A DNA stretch of 64,000 nucleotides, from assembly GCA_964471475.1 (NCBI GenBank), contig CAYYFQ010000006.1, positions 1-64,000 on the forward strand, given 5' to 3'. The position numbers and the translations under genes were made by a program. This DNA comes from JAJNBD01 sp964471475. Lineage in GTDB: Bacteria; Pseudomonadota; Gammaproteobacteria; CAISUE01. A model generated the notes under the pieces. The model had not been told where the DNA came from, ran no database searches, and worked only from the letters and a program-made list of their open reading frames with translations. Positions 1 through 8,604 of the stretch are shown here, piece after piece. Position 1 is the first letter of the stretch; the number at the start of each line of letters is the position of its first letter.

Positions 1-70
1 CGCAGCAGTCTTCGCTGATATCACAACCGTTAGAAATTTTAGGGATACATTAGTAGCTTTTCATTCATGT

Positions 71-183
71 AGCTTGTGATACTGGGTAAAGATGAACGGG
101 TTTCTGAGGCATGGAGGCCGAAGTAAAGCCTACAAGGATGTACTTGTAGCGTCCCGTGAAGCTTTACCCAGTGTCACATGGCT
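71..183. repeat. Short element with imperfect terminal inverted repeats (113 bp)
   Basis: The left end (AGCTTGTGATACTGGGTAAAG, from 71) is an imperfect inverted match to the right end at 161-183, which ends in TTTACCCAGTGTCACATGGCT. The interior has no convincing gene. It looks like a small non-autonomous mobile element, but only one copy is in the window, so mobility is an inference. Confidence 0.45.
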
Positions 184-200
184 ATCCCTCCCTCGAAAAA

Positions 201-261
201 GTCATTTCCTTGCAAAAAATGCTTTGTTATAATTCTCGCATCTTCAGGTGTAATGGGTATA
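201..261 (+). repeat. Degenerate half copy of the 163-bp inverted-repeat element
   Basis: This stretch aligns with the right half of the element at 13603-13765. It shares the CTTGCAAAAAAT core, TTGTTATAA, GCATCTTCA and the terminal ATGGGTATA, with scattered substitutions. The left half is absent. It ends nine bases before the start codon of the uracil-glycosylase-like gene, so its right end forms that gene's immediate leader. Confidence 0.6.
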
Positions 262-269
262 TCAGCGTG

Positions 270-1061
270 ATGAAAACTATATCTCCTTCTTGGTTGATGC
301 CTGCGATTGAACAGCAAGCGCATCTTTCATGGCATGAGATTTTATTTGGTGCTGCAGCTGACTTAGATGCTTCTTATCTTCATTATTTATCTTCTCATTC
401 ATGGCTGCCAGGCTCAGATAAAATTTTTTCCGCTTTTTCTATTCCTAAAGACGAAGTGAAATTTATTTTATATGGAGAGTCTCCTTACCCACGTGCGCAG
501 TCGGCGATTGGGTATGCATTTTGGGATGGAGCGGTTAGTGATATTTGGTCAGCAGAAGGATTAAGTAAGGCAGTAAATCGAGCGACATCGTTGCGAAATT
601 TTTTAAAGATGTTGGTCATGGCAGAGACGGGAGTAAAAAAAATCGTCGGCGTGAAAGAGGCACTAGAGTATGGGTGGGTGAGGACCTTAGATGAGTTATT
701 TGCTAATTTTTTAAGGCACGGATTTTTATTGTTGAATTTTAATTTAAGCTTGAGTCAGTTGAGTAAAAAAGAAGAAGCGCGGTATTGGCGTCCGTTTCAT
801 GTGAAGCTGCTGGAAGCGGTTGCGAAAGAGTACACCTCTCCCGTTGAACTCATTTTATTTGGAAAAATCGCAGAAAATGTCTTATCCATTCCTGCGGTGA
901 ACCATCTTAAAATCTTTCGTGCAGAACATCCTTATAATTTGAGTTTTATTGAAAATACAAAAGTGTTAGATTTTTTTTCCCCATTGCACTTGTTGTCTAA
1001 TAGGCATGTACACATCAAACCTCGAGTCTTTACCTTTAAGGCTATAAGAGGGAGCGAGTGA
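270..1061 (+). CDS. Uracil-DNA glycosylase-fold protein, probably lacking the usual catalytic Asp
   Basis: This 263-residue protein carries GESPYPRAQSAIGYAFWDG at about residues 69-87, which matches the water-activating loop of family 1 uracil-DNA glycosylases (GQDPYHxPGxAxGLAF). The Asp of GQDPY is replaced by Ser here. A late AEHPYNLSF segment sits where the family has its HPSPL loop. The fold is therefore recognisable, but uracil excision is doubtful and a derived role is possible. The ATG at 270 was chosen because the open frame upstream (to 156) runs through repeat debris and shows no family similarity. The 3' end overlaps convergent rsmJ by 96 bp. Confidence 0.65.
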   Translation: MKTISPSWLMPAIEQQAHLSWHEILFGAAADLDASYLHYLSSHSWLPGSDKIFSAFSIPKDEVKFILYGESPYPRAQSAIGYAFWDGAVSDIWSAEGLSKAVNRATSLRNFLKMLVMAETGVKKIVGVKEALEYGWVRTLDELFANFLRHGFLLLNFNLSLSQLSKKEEARYWRPFHVKLLEAVAKEYTSPVELILFGKIAENVLSIPAVNHLKIFRAEHPYNLSFIENTKVLDFFSPLHLLSNRHVHIKPRVFTFKAIRGSE

Positions 1062-1751
1062 GGCTAGATAAGGGGCATGAATAGCCCGCTTTATGACGAC
1101 GCGTTGTGTGGCTTTTTGCAAAGCCACTACTAATAAATTTTCAGCATTAGTCGTATTAGGATCACATAGCGCTTGCAAAAGCTGAAGATTTTTTTTCACT
1201 TTCGCACGTTTCTCAACTCCTTCAAACATGGGATCTAAATAAATGACTTCTGGCATGAAATTAATTTCAGATAAAAATTTTACGCTGTTTTGTTTTATCA
1301 GAAAAAGACGTTGTTTAATAGTGTGATCTTGGATCTGTGCGAAACCGTCTTCTAATAAATTTGCTACGATGGGGTTTTGTTCAAGCACATAAACTTTGTG
1401 AAATGCGCTCGCTAATAAAAAAGCATCGCGCCCAAAACCCCCAGTGGCATCTACTATCGAAAACTCATGCAAGAATTTATTTTTGATGCCGCAAGCACGA
1501 ATTAAAAGTTCTTTGTGCCAATGGATGAGGCGTTTTTGCATTTCCCGGGTGTTAAAATTTACTTGATAGGGGAGAGTTGCAATGGAAGGAATCCATAATT
1601 TTACATTTTCTTGATCCACCACAAGATAAATTTCATAGTTTTTATCTATGATGTCAACCACCGGCAATTGGAGCTCATTGGCTAAAGCGTGCGCTTTTTG
1701 AATTTTGGGAGGAAAATTGTTAGAATCGTTAATTAAAATCGCACATTTCAT
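966..1751 (-). CDS. rsmJ: 16S rRNA (guanine1516-N2)-methyltransferase RsmJ
   Basis: RsmJ uses S-adenosylmethionine to methylate G1516 of 16S rRNA in the small ribosomal subunit. The 261-residue product is of normal length for the family. The SAM-binding loop DATGGFGRDA is at residues 101-110, and the YLDPMF motif at 171-176 corresponds to the DPPY-type active-site loop. A cluster of basic residues follows (KRAKVKKN). The start is divergent from the DUF192 gene only 11 bp away, so the two promoters must overlap coding sequence or each other. The last 96 bp overlap the uracil-glycosylase-like gene on the other strand. Confidence 0.93.
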   Translation of the reverse strand: MKCAILINDSNNFPPKIQKAHALANELQLPVVDIIDKNYEIYLVVDQENVKLWIPSIATLPYQVNFNTREMQKRLIHWHKELLIRACGIKNKFLHEFSIVDATGGFGRDAFLLASAFHKVYVLEQNPIVANLLEDGFAQIQDHTIKQRLFLIKQNSVKFLSEINFMPEVIYLDPMFEGVEKRAKVKKNLQLLQALCDPNTTNAENLLVVALQKATQRVVIKRAIHAPYLASLAPSYSLKGKDSRFDVYMPIRQQVQWGKKI

Positions 1752-1762
1752 AAGAGGCTAAC

Positions 1763-2212
1763 ATGAAGTTCATCGTTCAGTGGGTGTGGATAATGATAGT
1801 TGTTTTGGGGTTGGTCTCTTGCAGCAATTCACCAACCTCTGAGGCTCATTATACGCTTGTTAAAGTGGGGAATACAGTCGTGCATGCCATCGTTAGTGAT
1901 ACGTCCGAAAAACAAGTGCGAGGTTTATCTTTTACGCCAAAAATGTCGGAAAATGTGGGTATGCTATTTACTTATCCTCCTCGTGAAACTGTATTAAAGC
2001 ACTGGATGAAAGATATGCAATTTCCCTTAGATATTATTTGGATTAATGCCCACCGTGAAATTATTGGCATGCATGAAGATGCTCAGCCTTGCAAAGCTAT
2101 TCCTTGTGCGGTGTATTCTTCCGATAAACCTGCACAATACGTTTTAGAAGTTAATGCCGGTTTTGCAGCCAAGCATCACATTAAGCCTGGGATGATTGTT
2201 TCATTTGTATGA
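1763..2212 (+). CDS. DUF192 family lipoprotein
   Basis: This 149-residue protein begins with a hydrophobic signal ending in a lipobox (LVSC, Cys at about residue 20), so it is probably lipidated and held at the periplasmic face of a membrane. The remainder is a DUF192 domain with the typical pattern: RGLSFTPKMSENVGMLF, then HWMKDMQFPLDIIWI, then VLEVNAGFAAKHHIKPG. The biochemical role of DUF192 is not established. It is the first gene of a compact rightward operon; its stop overlaps the next start as ATGA (2209-2212). Confidence 0.85.
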   Translation: MKFIVQWVWIMIVVLGLVSCSNSPTSEAHYTLVKVGNTVVHAIVSDTSEKQVRGLSFTPKMSENVGMLFTYPPRETVLKHWMKDMQFPLDIIWINAHREIIGMHEDAQPCKAIPCAVYSSDKPAQYVLEVNAGFAAKHHIKPGMIVSFV

Positions 2213-2871
2213 AAATGGGTAAAAGCACAAAAGACCAAGCAGTAGGAATGACACTAGTTGAAATACTTTTAGCCCTTGCTTTGATTAGTATGATTGTAGT
2301 GGCAGCGCTGCAGGCAACCAATTTATTAAAATATAAACGCCAAGTGGCGCAGTTAGCACAAGCCGTGGATTACACGTTGATTCTTATGAATGAATTTTAT
2401 TACAGTGATACTTTCAACCCCAATCAAACCCCTCCTCAATATAATTGTCGAGATGCCGTTTTAGCAGATGAAACAAAAACGACGTTAGCTACTGTCTTGG
2501 CGGCTAATGCAAAATATCATTTTTCATCGTTGAATGCGAATCAACTGGCGTTAATAGGATCATTAGGTTTGGCAATTAAATATCAAGCCTTGAAGTCTGC
2601 GAATGCAGTCGCTCCGACGCCCTATAGTTTTCAAGTGAGTGTGTCGTTGCCCCAATATTCTTTAACGCAAGTTCAAAATATTCAGGCGCAATTAAATGCT
2701 GATCCTACCAGTGTGAATCCTGCAACGATTACTTGGACTCGCTTGCCTAATAATGGAATTAGCAATACCGTTGATAATAGTTTATGGGTGGCTTTTATCG
2801 CACATCAGCTTGAAATGGATTGGCGTGCAGATCCTACAGGAACCAACACCCCAACTTATTGTCCTATTTAG
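2209..2871 (+). CDS. Type IV prepilin-like protein
   Basis: The 220-residue protein starts with a short charged leader followed by VG|MTLVEILLALALISMI. This is the class III signal recognised by prepilin peptidase: Gly at -1, Glu at +5, then a hydrophobic helix. The rest has no recognised domain and contains few cysteines. It could be a minor pilin or pseudopilin of a type IV pilus or type II secretion system. No other pilus gene is present in this window. It is translationally coupled (ATGA) to the DUF192 gene and 13 bp ahead of the DUF2063 gene. Confidence 0.7.
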   Translation: MKMGKSTKDQAVGMTLVEILLALALISMIVVAALQATNLLKYKRQVAQLAQAVDYTLILMNEFYYSDTFNPNQTPPQYNCRDAVLADETKTTLATVLAANAKYHFSSLNANQLALIGSLGLAIKYQALKSANAVAPTPYSFQVSVSLPQYSLTQVQNIQAQLNADPTSVNPATITWTRLPNNGISNTVDNSLWVAFIAHQLEMDWRADPTGTNTPTYCPI

Positions 2872-2884
2872 TGAGAGTAGCTTT

Positions 2885-3658
2885 ATGCAAAATTTACAGC
2901 AGTTGCAAATGGATTTTCAAAATTTTTTAGAAGGAAAAAATACAATAAATATTGAGCGATGGATTGTCGCCAAAACCCCTAAAGAATTAGATAAAAGGCT
3001 CGGTATTTATCGTGAAGCTTACCAACTTCGATTGCTTGAAAATTTGCGTAAGCAATTTCCTGTGTTGTTGAATGCCTTGGGGAAGGCTGCGTTTGAAGTG
3101 CTGGGGAAGCAATATATTCAGGCTTATCCTCCCGATCATTTTGCAATTCGTCTTTTTGGGCAATATTTCCCAATGTTTTTGAAAGATTGTGGAGAATACC
3201 CTGAGTATTTGAGCGAACTCGCTACTTTAGAATGGGCTATGGATGAGGCTTTAGACAATAGCGCTGAACAATCTATTTTTACGTTGGAGGATTTACAAGA
3301 GATCGGGGAAGAAAAGTTGTTGACTACGCAGTTTTATTTTCAAGATTCATTAAAAGTTTTGTCGCTTGCTTATGATATCCCTGCTTTATGGCAAGCAGTT
3401 CGTACTTATCATAAATTGCCAAAAAATATTGAGGCAGTTCCTACTTATGTGGCTGTTTGGCGGTATCAATGGCAACCTTATTTTTTTGGGATTAGCGAAA
3501 TGAATTGGAACCTTATTAAATCTGCTCAAAGCGGTAAAAATTTTACTGAACTTTGCACATTAGCTCATCAAAATAATGATGAAGCAGAGGCAGCCGCCAA
3601 GACAGCAGAAATTGTGATGGGTTGGATTAATAATCATTGGTTAACAAAGCATCCATGA
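2885..3658 (+). CDS. DUF2063 (HvfC/BufC-like) protein
   Basis: This is a 257-residue protein whose first 100 residues match DUF2063, a putative DNA-binding domain: IYREAYQLRLLENLRKQFPVL, then ALGKAAFEVLGKQYIQAYPP, then LSELATLEWAMDEALDN. In other bacteria such proteins accompany a DUF692 partner in systems that make modified metal-binding peptides. No DUF692 or precursor peptide gene is adjacent here. The start at 2885 was preferred over upstream frame extension because the domain begins immediately and the upstream part overlaps the pilin-like gene. The stop overlaps the tgt start as ATGA. Confidence 0.75.
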   Translation: MQNLQQLQMDFQNFLEGKNTINIERWIVAKTPKELDKRLGIYREAYQLRLLENLRKQFPVLLNALGKAAFEVLGKQYIQAYPPDHFAIRLFGQYFPMFLKDCGEYPEYLSELATLEWAMDEALDNSAEQSIFTLEDLQEIGEEKLLTTQFYFQDSLKVLSLAYDIPALWQAVRTYHKLPKNIEAVPTYVAVWRYQWQPYFFGISEMNWNLIKSAQSGKNFTELCTLAHQNNDEAEAAAKTAEIVMGWINNHWLTKHP

Positions 3659-4833
3659 ATAAAACTTTTCAAACTAAACTTATTGCAAAATATGCTCCTA
3701 ATGCAGCACGCGCAATGCAAGTGAGTACTTCGCATGGGGATTTTACGACACCCGCTTTTATGCCTGTTGGTACACGAGCTTTTGTGAATCAGTTAACACC
3801 AGACCAACTGAAAGCGATAGGCAGTCAAATTATTTTGGGTGGCAATACGTATCATATGCTCTGTGCCCCGGGGTTAGAGGTTATTGAAAAAGCGGGGGGT
3901 ATGCATCACTTTATGGCTTGGCACGGGCCTATGTTGACCGATAGTGGAGGTTTTCAAGTTTTAAGTTTATCGCGCAATAAAAAAATTTGTAAAATTGATG
4001 AAGAAGGCGCGCATTTTAAACATCCGACCACAGGTAAGTTGATTCATTTGAACACAGCTACTTCAATTAATGCGCAAAAAATTATTGGAGCAGATATCAT
4101 CATGGCGTTTGATCAATGCACCCCCGAAGCAGGAGGGCGTGAGGCAGCTGTGCAAGCAATGGTACGTACGCATCGTTGGTTACTTGATGCCAAAGCGATG
4201 CATGATAAAAATCCTTTGTCGGCGTACGGGTATTATCAAGCGCTTTTTGGCATCATTCAAGGGGGAAGTTTTGAAGATCTGCGCGACGAAAGCGCTCAGT
4301 TTATTTTAAATTTAGAGTTAGATGGAATTGCCTTAGGTGGGGAAGCGATCGGTTACGATATGCCAAAAACAATGGAGATCTTAACTTGGTTAAATGATAC
4401 CTTACCTCAGCACAAAATTCGCTATACCATGGGAGTGGGAATGTGTCCTCAAGATTTACTAGACGTGGTGGCTAAAGGAGCAGATATTTTTGATTGCGTT
4501 GCACCTACACGTAATGCACGGCATGGTGCATTATATTGTGGTCAATTTGTAGAGACCGAAGATCAATGGTTAAAATTTGTCAGCGACGAAGCTCGAGGAC
4601 GCCTTTTGATTAAAAATGCGCGTTATGCAAAAGACGATAACCCGATTATGCCAAATTGTGCTTGCTATACTTGTCAGAATTTTTCGCGCGCCTATTTACA
4701 CTTTCTTTTTAAACAAAATTTGCCTTTTTACCCAAATTTAGCCGTCATTCATAATGTGCATGTGATGCAAGAGGCTTGTCGATTGATGCGAGAAAAAATA
4801 GTGGGCAGCGAAAAAGCTGCTGCAAAATGTTAA
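3655..4833 (+). CDS. tgt: Queuine tRNA-ribosyltransferase (tRNA-guanine transglycosylase)
   Basis: Tgt exchanges guanine-34 of GU(N) anticodon tRNAs for preQ1 in the queuosine pathway. The 392-residue protein has all key features: FMPVGTRAFVNQL near the N-terminus, the active-site DSGGFQVLSL loop, GGEAIG, FDCVAPTRNARHG with the second catalytic Asp, and a zinc site CACYTC followed by a His in the C-terminal part. The ATG at 3655 overlaps the previous stop (ATGA), fitting a four-gene operon starting at 1763. The usual neighbours queA, yajC and secDF are not next to it. Confidence 0.95.
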   Translation: MNKTFQTKLIAKYAPNAARAMQVSTSHGDFTTPAFMPVGTRAFVNQLTPDQLKAIGSQIILGGNTYHMLCAPGLEVIEKAGGMHHFMAWHGPMLTDSGGFQVLSLSRNKKICKIDEEGAHFKHPTTGKLIHLNTATSINAQKIIGADIIMAFDQCTPEAGGREAAVQAMVRTHRWLLDAKAMHDKNPLSAYGYYQALFGIIQGGSFEDLRDESAQFILNLELDGIALGGEAIGYDMPKTMEILTWLNDTLPQHKIRYTMGVGMCPQDLLDVVAKGADIFDCVAPTRNARHGALYCGQFVETEDQWLKFVSDEARGRLLIKNARYAKDDNPIMPNCACYTCQNFSRAYLHFLFKQNLPFYPNLAVIHNVHVMQEACRLMREKIVGSEKAAAKC

Positions 4834-4893
4834 AATATATAATATAATAAGACCAGAGAGTAATTGAACTAGCACTGGTTCCAGGATGGTAAT

Positions 4894-6213
4894 ATGCACC
4901 CAAGAATAGCCGCCTTATCTGCACGCCTTACCAAATTAAACAATGAAGAAAGTCTTTATGTCGATAATTTTTTGGAGCTTCTGCAAAAGCTTAAAGAAGA
5001 GCATACTCAAACCTTGTTGACCAGCATAGAAAATTTTATTGATGGTTTAAAAAAACTCACTGTAGAATATGCACGATTCCAACTGACACAGGAATTAGAA
5101 ATACTGCTTCGTGAGATGCGTCCTCGCCCTAAGGATGGTATTGTGCTGATGGAAAGGGGAGAAGGGCCAAATTCTAGCAAATTTTCTATTAGTCTCGACG
5201 AAGCTGGTTCTATCCTTCAAGTATCCACTTTACCTGTGATGGTTCGTAATTATCTTCTTGCTCAGCCGGAGTATCAGGCTTATTCCGTGACTCATCGAGA
5301 GAATAAAAAACTCCGTGATCCTCAAGCACATGACGATTTTTATCTTCAAAGATACATTAATGTTAATTTAAAAGGAGACCAAGCGGTTGATGCGTGTCTT
5401 TTAGAAGCACTTAGGTTAGCTACCACAATACAAATGAATGACAACGTAGCGAAACGTATTGATGAGATCAATCAAAATCGCTACACGATTCGAAATGCAT
5501 TGCCAATTGCTGAAAATCTTCAAAAACTATTAGCTTTGTTGCCTTCTGTTTTTAGAGAAGCATTCTTTAAACGCTTTCCATTGGAAAATGTGATCCTTAA
5601 TAAAGATAAGAAAGGAGAAAAAATCATAGCAATAGGGAAAATAGTAGAGCGAGGATTGCTTGTTTCCCACTCTTCTTACCAGATCCATTCCCTACCTTGG
5701 GAGCATCTTATTCATGCAGGGAGTACGTTAATAGAAAAGTTTACTGCTTTCAATCGGGTATTAGATAGCTTAAGACCCGCGCTCCTTGAGAAAATTCGGC
5801 GTTTAATTACCAATATATGGATTAATTATCCAAGAAAATTTCTTATGGAACGGCTACAAAATAAAGAAATTCGCTCTTATATTATGGGCGAAGTAAGAAA
5901 TTTAGGAGTTGAGGAAGCACGTGACAACATAGTACAAATATTGTGTGATCCAGCGATGGAAGTGAAGAAAGCGATCTTATTATCGTCAACTAATTCTGTA
6001 GGCAGTAGTTTAAGTAGTAGTCCTACCGGTAGTCTTCACTCCGTGGTAATGAGGGAGTTGGCTACACCCCAGGTTCCAAACGAATCTTCTTCAGTACACG
6101 TTACTTATCGCAAAGGGTTATACAAATCTCCGAGTGGCGAGGGAAGCGGGGAATCCACACCTCTTCCCCCTACAAAATTGCCTAAAAAGAAATCACCACG
6201 TCCTAGTGTTTGA
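4894..6213 (+). CDS. Helical protein of unknown function, candidate Dot/Icm substrate
   Basis: I do not recognise this 439-residue protein. The first 100 residues are strongly helical with a coiled-coil look (LLQKLKEEHTQTLL). The middle has no membrane segment. The last 80 residues switch to a disordered Ser/Thr/Pro-rich tail ending in a very basic PTKLPKKKSPRPSV. A long helical body with a polar disordered tail is common in Legionellales secreted effectors and icm genes are nearby, but this is only suggestive. It starts 60 bp after tgt and is followed by a hairpin at its stop codon. Confidence 0.6.
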   Translation: MHPRIAALSARLTKLNNEESLYVDNFLELLQKLKEEHTQTLLTSIENFIDGLKKLTVEYARFQLTQELEILLREMRPRPKDGIVLMERGEGPNSSKFSISLDEAGSILQVSTLPVMVRNYLLAQPEYQAYSVTHRENKKLRDPQAHDDFYLQRYINVNLKGDQAVDACLLEALRLATTIQMNDNVAKRIDEINQNRYTIRNALPIAENLQKLLALLPSVFREAFFKRFPLENVILNKDKKGEKIIAIGKIVERGLLVSHSSYQIHSLPWEHLIHAGSTLIEKFTAFNRVLDSLRPALLEKIRRLITNIWINYPRKFLMERLQNKEIRSYIMGEVRNLGVEEARDNIVQILCDPAMEVKKAILLSSTNSVGSSLSSSPTGSLHSVVMRELATPQVPNESSSVHVTYRKGLYKSPSGEGSGESTPLPPTKLPKKKSPRPSV

Positions 6214-6249
6214 TAACCAAACACGCCCTAGTTACCTAGTTACCTAGTT
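6206..6249. terminator. Hairpin over the stop codon plus an 8-bp tandem repeat between convergent genes
   Basis: GTGTTTG (6206-6212) pairs perfectly with CAAACAC (6218-6224) around a 5-base loop and includes the TGA of the helical protein gene. It is followed by three copies of CCTAGTTA reaching into the stop codon of convergent ispG. There is no T-run, so termination strength is uncertain. Confidence 0.4.
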
Positions 6250-7476
6250 TATTCGTTCATAATGATCGGCAATATAGTCTACCACCAATGTTTGAAACTC
6301 TTCGGCAATATGCTCGCCGCGTAAAGTGGCGGCTTTTTTGCCGTCGATAAATACAGGAGCAATGGGTGCTTCTCCGCTGCCTGGGAGGCTGATGCCGATG
6401 TTGGCCAATTTACTTTCACCAGGCCCATTAACCACGCATCCCATCACGGCGACATGCAAGCTTTCTACTCCTTTATATTCTTTATTCCACTCCGGCATTT
6501 GCGCATGTAAAAAAGTTTGAATTTTTGAAGCGAGCTCTTGATAATAACTGCTGGTAGTTCTGCCACAACCGGGGCACGCGCTCACACTTGGCATGAAGCT
6601 ACGAAATCCAAGGGCTTGTAAAAGTTCTTGGCACAAACGTACTTCGATGGTTCGTTCGCCATTAGGCTCTGGGGTAAGTGATGCACGGATGGTATCGCCA
6701 ATCCCTTGATGTAAGAGAATAGCGAGAGCGGCGCTTGTCGCCGTAATGCCTTTTAAACCCATTCCCGCTTCAGTTAACCCTAAATGTAAAGCATACCGAC
6801 AACGATTCGCTAGCGCTTGATAAACCAGGATAAGTTCAGGTACTTGGCTCACTTTGCAAGATAACACAATTTTATTACTGCTTAACCCCAGGGCTTCTGC
6901 GCGTTGTGCGCTTTGTAAAGCGGAGGTGATTAACGCTTCTCGCATAACGGCTGCGGTGGGTAAAGGAGTTTTTAAAGCAGCGTTTTCATTCATCATGGTA
7001 GTGGTTAAATTTTCGTCTACACTTCCCCAATTGACGCCGATACGGACAGGCTTATTAAATCGTAAAGCAGTCTCAATCATGAGGCTGAATTGACTATCCT
7101 TTTTATTGCCAAAACCTACATTTCCTGGGTTAATCCGATATTTGGCAAGTGCTTCAGCACATGCAGGATAAGCGGTGAGTAAATGATGCCCATTATAATG
7201 AAAATCACCTACAATCGGCACATCACAATTATTTTTTAATAACAGGTCACGAATATAAGGAACTTGTTCGGCGGCTTTTTCAGTATTGACAGTAATGCGT
7301 ACGATTTCTGAACCGGCGCGCCACAGCGCTTCAATTTGTCGAGCTGTAGCTTTGGCGTCTTCCGTATCGGTATTGGTCATGGATTGCACCACAATGGGTG
7401 CATCTCCACCAATCACAACATGGCCTACGGTCACAGGAATACTTTGACGGCGTAAGGGATTTGCTTCTATACTCAT
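6244..7476 (-). CDS. ispG: 4-hydroxy-3-methylbut-2-en-1-yl diphosphate synthase (IspG/GcpE)
   Basis: IspG is the iron-sulfur enzyme converting MEcPP to HMBPP in the MEP isoprenoid pathway. The 410-residue product has the GG(D)AP(I)VVQSMTNTDTED start of the TIM barrel and the C-terminal cluster-binding cysteines in ACPGCGRTT and VMGCVVNGPGES. The start was set at MSIEANP (7476). A 14-residue upstream extension would overlap murG and lacks family similarity. Divergent from the MurG-like gene with only 30 bp between starts. Confidence 0.95.
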   Translation of the reverse strand: MSIEANPLRRQSIPVTVGHVVIGGDAPIVVQSMTNTDTEDAKATARQIEALWRAGSEIVRITVNTEKAAEQVPYIRDLLLKNNCDVPIVGDFHYNGHHLLTAYPACAEALAKYRINPGNVGFGNKKDSQFSLMIETALRFNKPVRIGVNWGSVDENLTTTMMNENAALKTPLPTAAVMREALITSALQSAQRAEALGLSSNKIVLSCKVSQVPELILVYQALANRCRYALHLGLTEAGMGLKGITATSAALAILLHQGIGDTIRASLTPEPNGERTIEVRLCQELLQALGFRSFMPSVSACPGCGRTTSSYYQELASKIQTFLHAQMPEWNKEYKGVESLHVAVMGCVVNGPGESKLANIGISLPGSGEAPIAPVFIDGKKAATLRGEHIAEEFQTLVVDYIADHYERIN

Positions 7477-7506
7477 AGCTTTTAAACGGATTAAAAGAAC
7501 CATTAT

Positions 7507-8586
7507 ATGACGTTTCAAGAGTTAAAGGCAAAGCGCATTTTATTTACAGGTGGTGGCTCCGCAGGCCATGTGACCCCAAATATTGCAGTGATCAAAGCAG
7601 CAGAGCAAAAAGGGTGGCACGTTGCCTATGTGGGCACGGCAGATGGAATCGAGCGTCAGTTAATTGAGCCTCTTCACATTCCTTTTTATGTGATTTCTAG
7701 TGGAAAATTGCAGCGTCAGCTCACATTAAAAAATTTGTGGATGCCGTGGCGAGTATTAGCGGGTGTCTATCAAGCCTATCGGATATGTCGTAAATTTAAG
7801 CCCGATGTTGTTTTTTCAAAAGGAGGCTTTGTGGCCGTTCCTTTAGTGATAGCAGCATGGTTAAATGGAGTGCCTGTGATTGCGCATGAATCAGATTTAA
7901 CACCAGGGTTAGCCAATAAAATTAGTTACCCTTTTGTTAAAAAAATAGCAGTGAGTTTTCCTGAGAGTATTCAGCATTTTGCCAAACGTTCAAAAGTGGT
8001 ATACACAGGGACTCCTGTTCGCCCTGAAGTTTTGCAAAGCAACCCTGAGCGTGGACGTCAGTTTTTGAATTTTGCCGATGCTACCAAACCTATCATATTC
8101 ATATATGGGGGAGGACTGGGTTCAGTGGTGATCAATCAAGCGGTGCGGAGAATTTTGCCTGAACTTTTACAAATATGTAATATCGTACATTGTTGTGGAC
8201 AAGCAAAAACCGATGTGAGCTTTGATAATCTTGCGGGCTATCGTCAATTTGATTATTTAAATAAAGAACTTCCGGATATATTAGCGGCCGCGGATATGGT
8301 TATCTCACGGGCTGGCGCTAATTCGCTTTATGAACTTTTAAGTCTTGCCAAACCGAATCTGTTAATTCCTTTATCTAAAAAAGCTTCTCGTGGAGATCAA
8401 ATTGATAACGCCAAATATTTTCACCGTGAGGGTTTTAGCGAAGTGTTATTTGAAGAGAATTTAACTTCCTCTCATTTGCTTGCCGCAATTAAAAGGTTGT
8501 GGCAAAACAAAGATCAATATAAAACACGCATGCAGGCGGTTAAATTACCGGATGCGGTGGGGAATTTATTGAATTTATTAAATTAA
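7507..8586 (+). CDS. murG: MurG-type UDP-GlcNAc glycosyltransferase of Gram-positive character
   Basis: MurG transfers GlcNAc from UDP-GlcNAc to lipid I on the inner face of the cytoplasmic membrane, giving lipid II. The 359-residue protein has the N-terminal FTGGGSAGHVTPN loop, HESDLTPGLANKI, the GGGLGS donor-domain loop, ISRAGANSLYELL and SRGDQIDNA. The HESDLTPGLANKI, VFSKGGFVAVP and NKELPDILAAADMVISRAGAN segments are, from memory, closer to Firmicutes MurG than to the gammaproteobacterial type. It also sits outside any dcw cell-wall cluster. It may be the sole MurG or an acquired second copy; the window cannot tell. Confidence 0.85.
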   Translation: MTFQELKAKRILFTGGGSAGHVTPNIAVIKAAEQKGWHVAYVGTADGIERQLIEPLHIPFYVISSGKLQRQLTLKNLWMPWRVLAGVYQAYRICRKFKPDVVFSKGGFVAVPLVIAAWLNGVPVIAHESDLTPGLANKISYPFVKKIAVSFPESIQHFAKRSKVVYTGTPVRPEVLQSNPERGRQFLNFADATKPIIFIYGGGLGSVVINQAVRRILPELLQICNIVHCCGQAKTDVSFDNLAGYRQFDYLNKELPDILAAADMVISRAGANSLYELLSLAKPNLLIPLSKKASRGDQIDNAKYFHREGFSEVLFEENLTSSHLLAAIKRLWQNKDQYKTRMQAVKLPDAVGNLLNLLN

Positions 8587-8604
8587 GGGCATATATGCCC
8601 TTAA
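8583..8604. terminator. Perfect 22-bp palindrome holding both convergent stop codons
   Basis: TTAAGGGCATATATGCCCTTAA is its own reverse complement. It contains the TAA of the MurG gene (8584-8586) and the TAA of icmX on the other strand (8601-8603). It probably works as a shared bidirectional terminator or mRNA 3' end protector, although neither side has a strong T-run. Confidence 0.55.

Noticed and set aside
156..269. Upstream extension of the uracil-glycosylase-like open frame
   Set aside because: It runs through two repeat remnants and has no family similarity; the ATG at 270 is the sensible start.
2885..3658. A metal-binding modified-peptide (Hvf/Buf-type) biosynthesis locus
   Set aside because: Only the DUF2063 component is present; no DUF692 gene or small Cys-rich precursor is adjacent.
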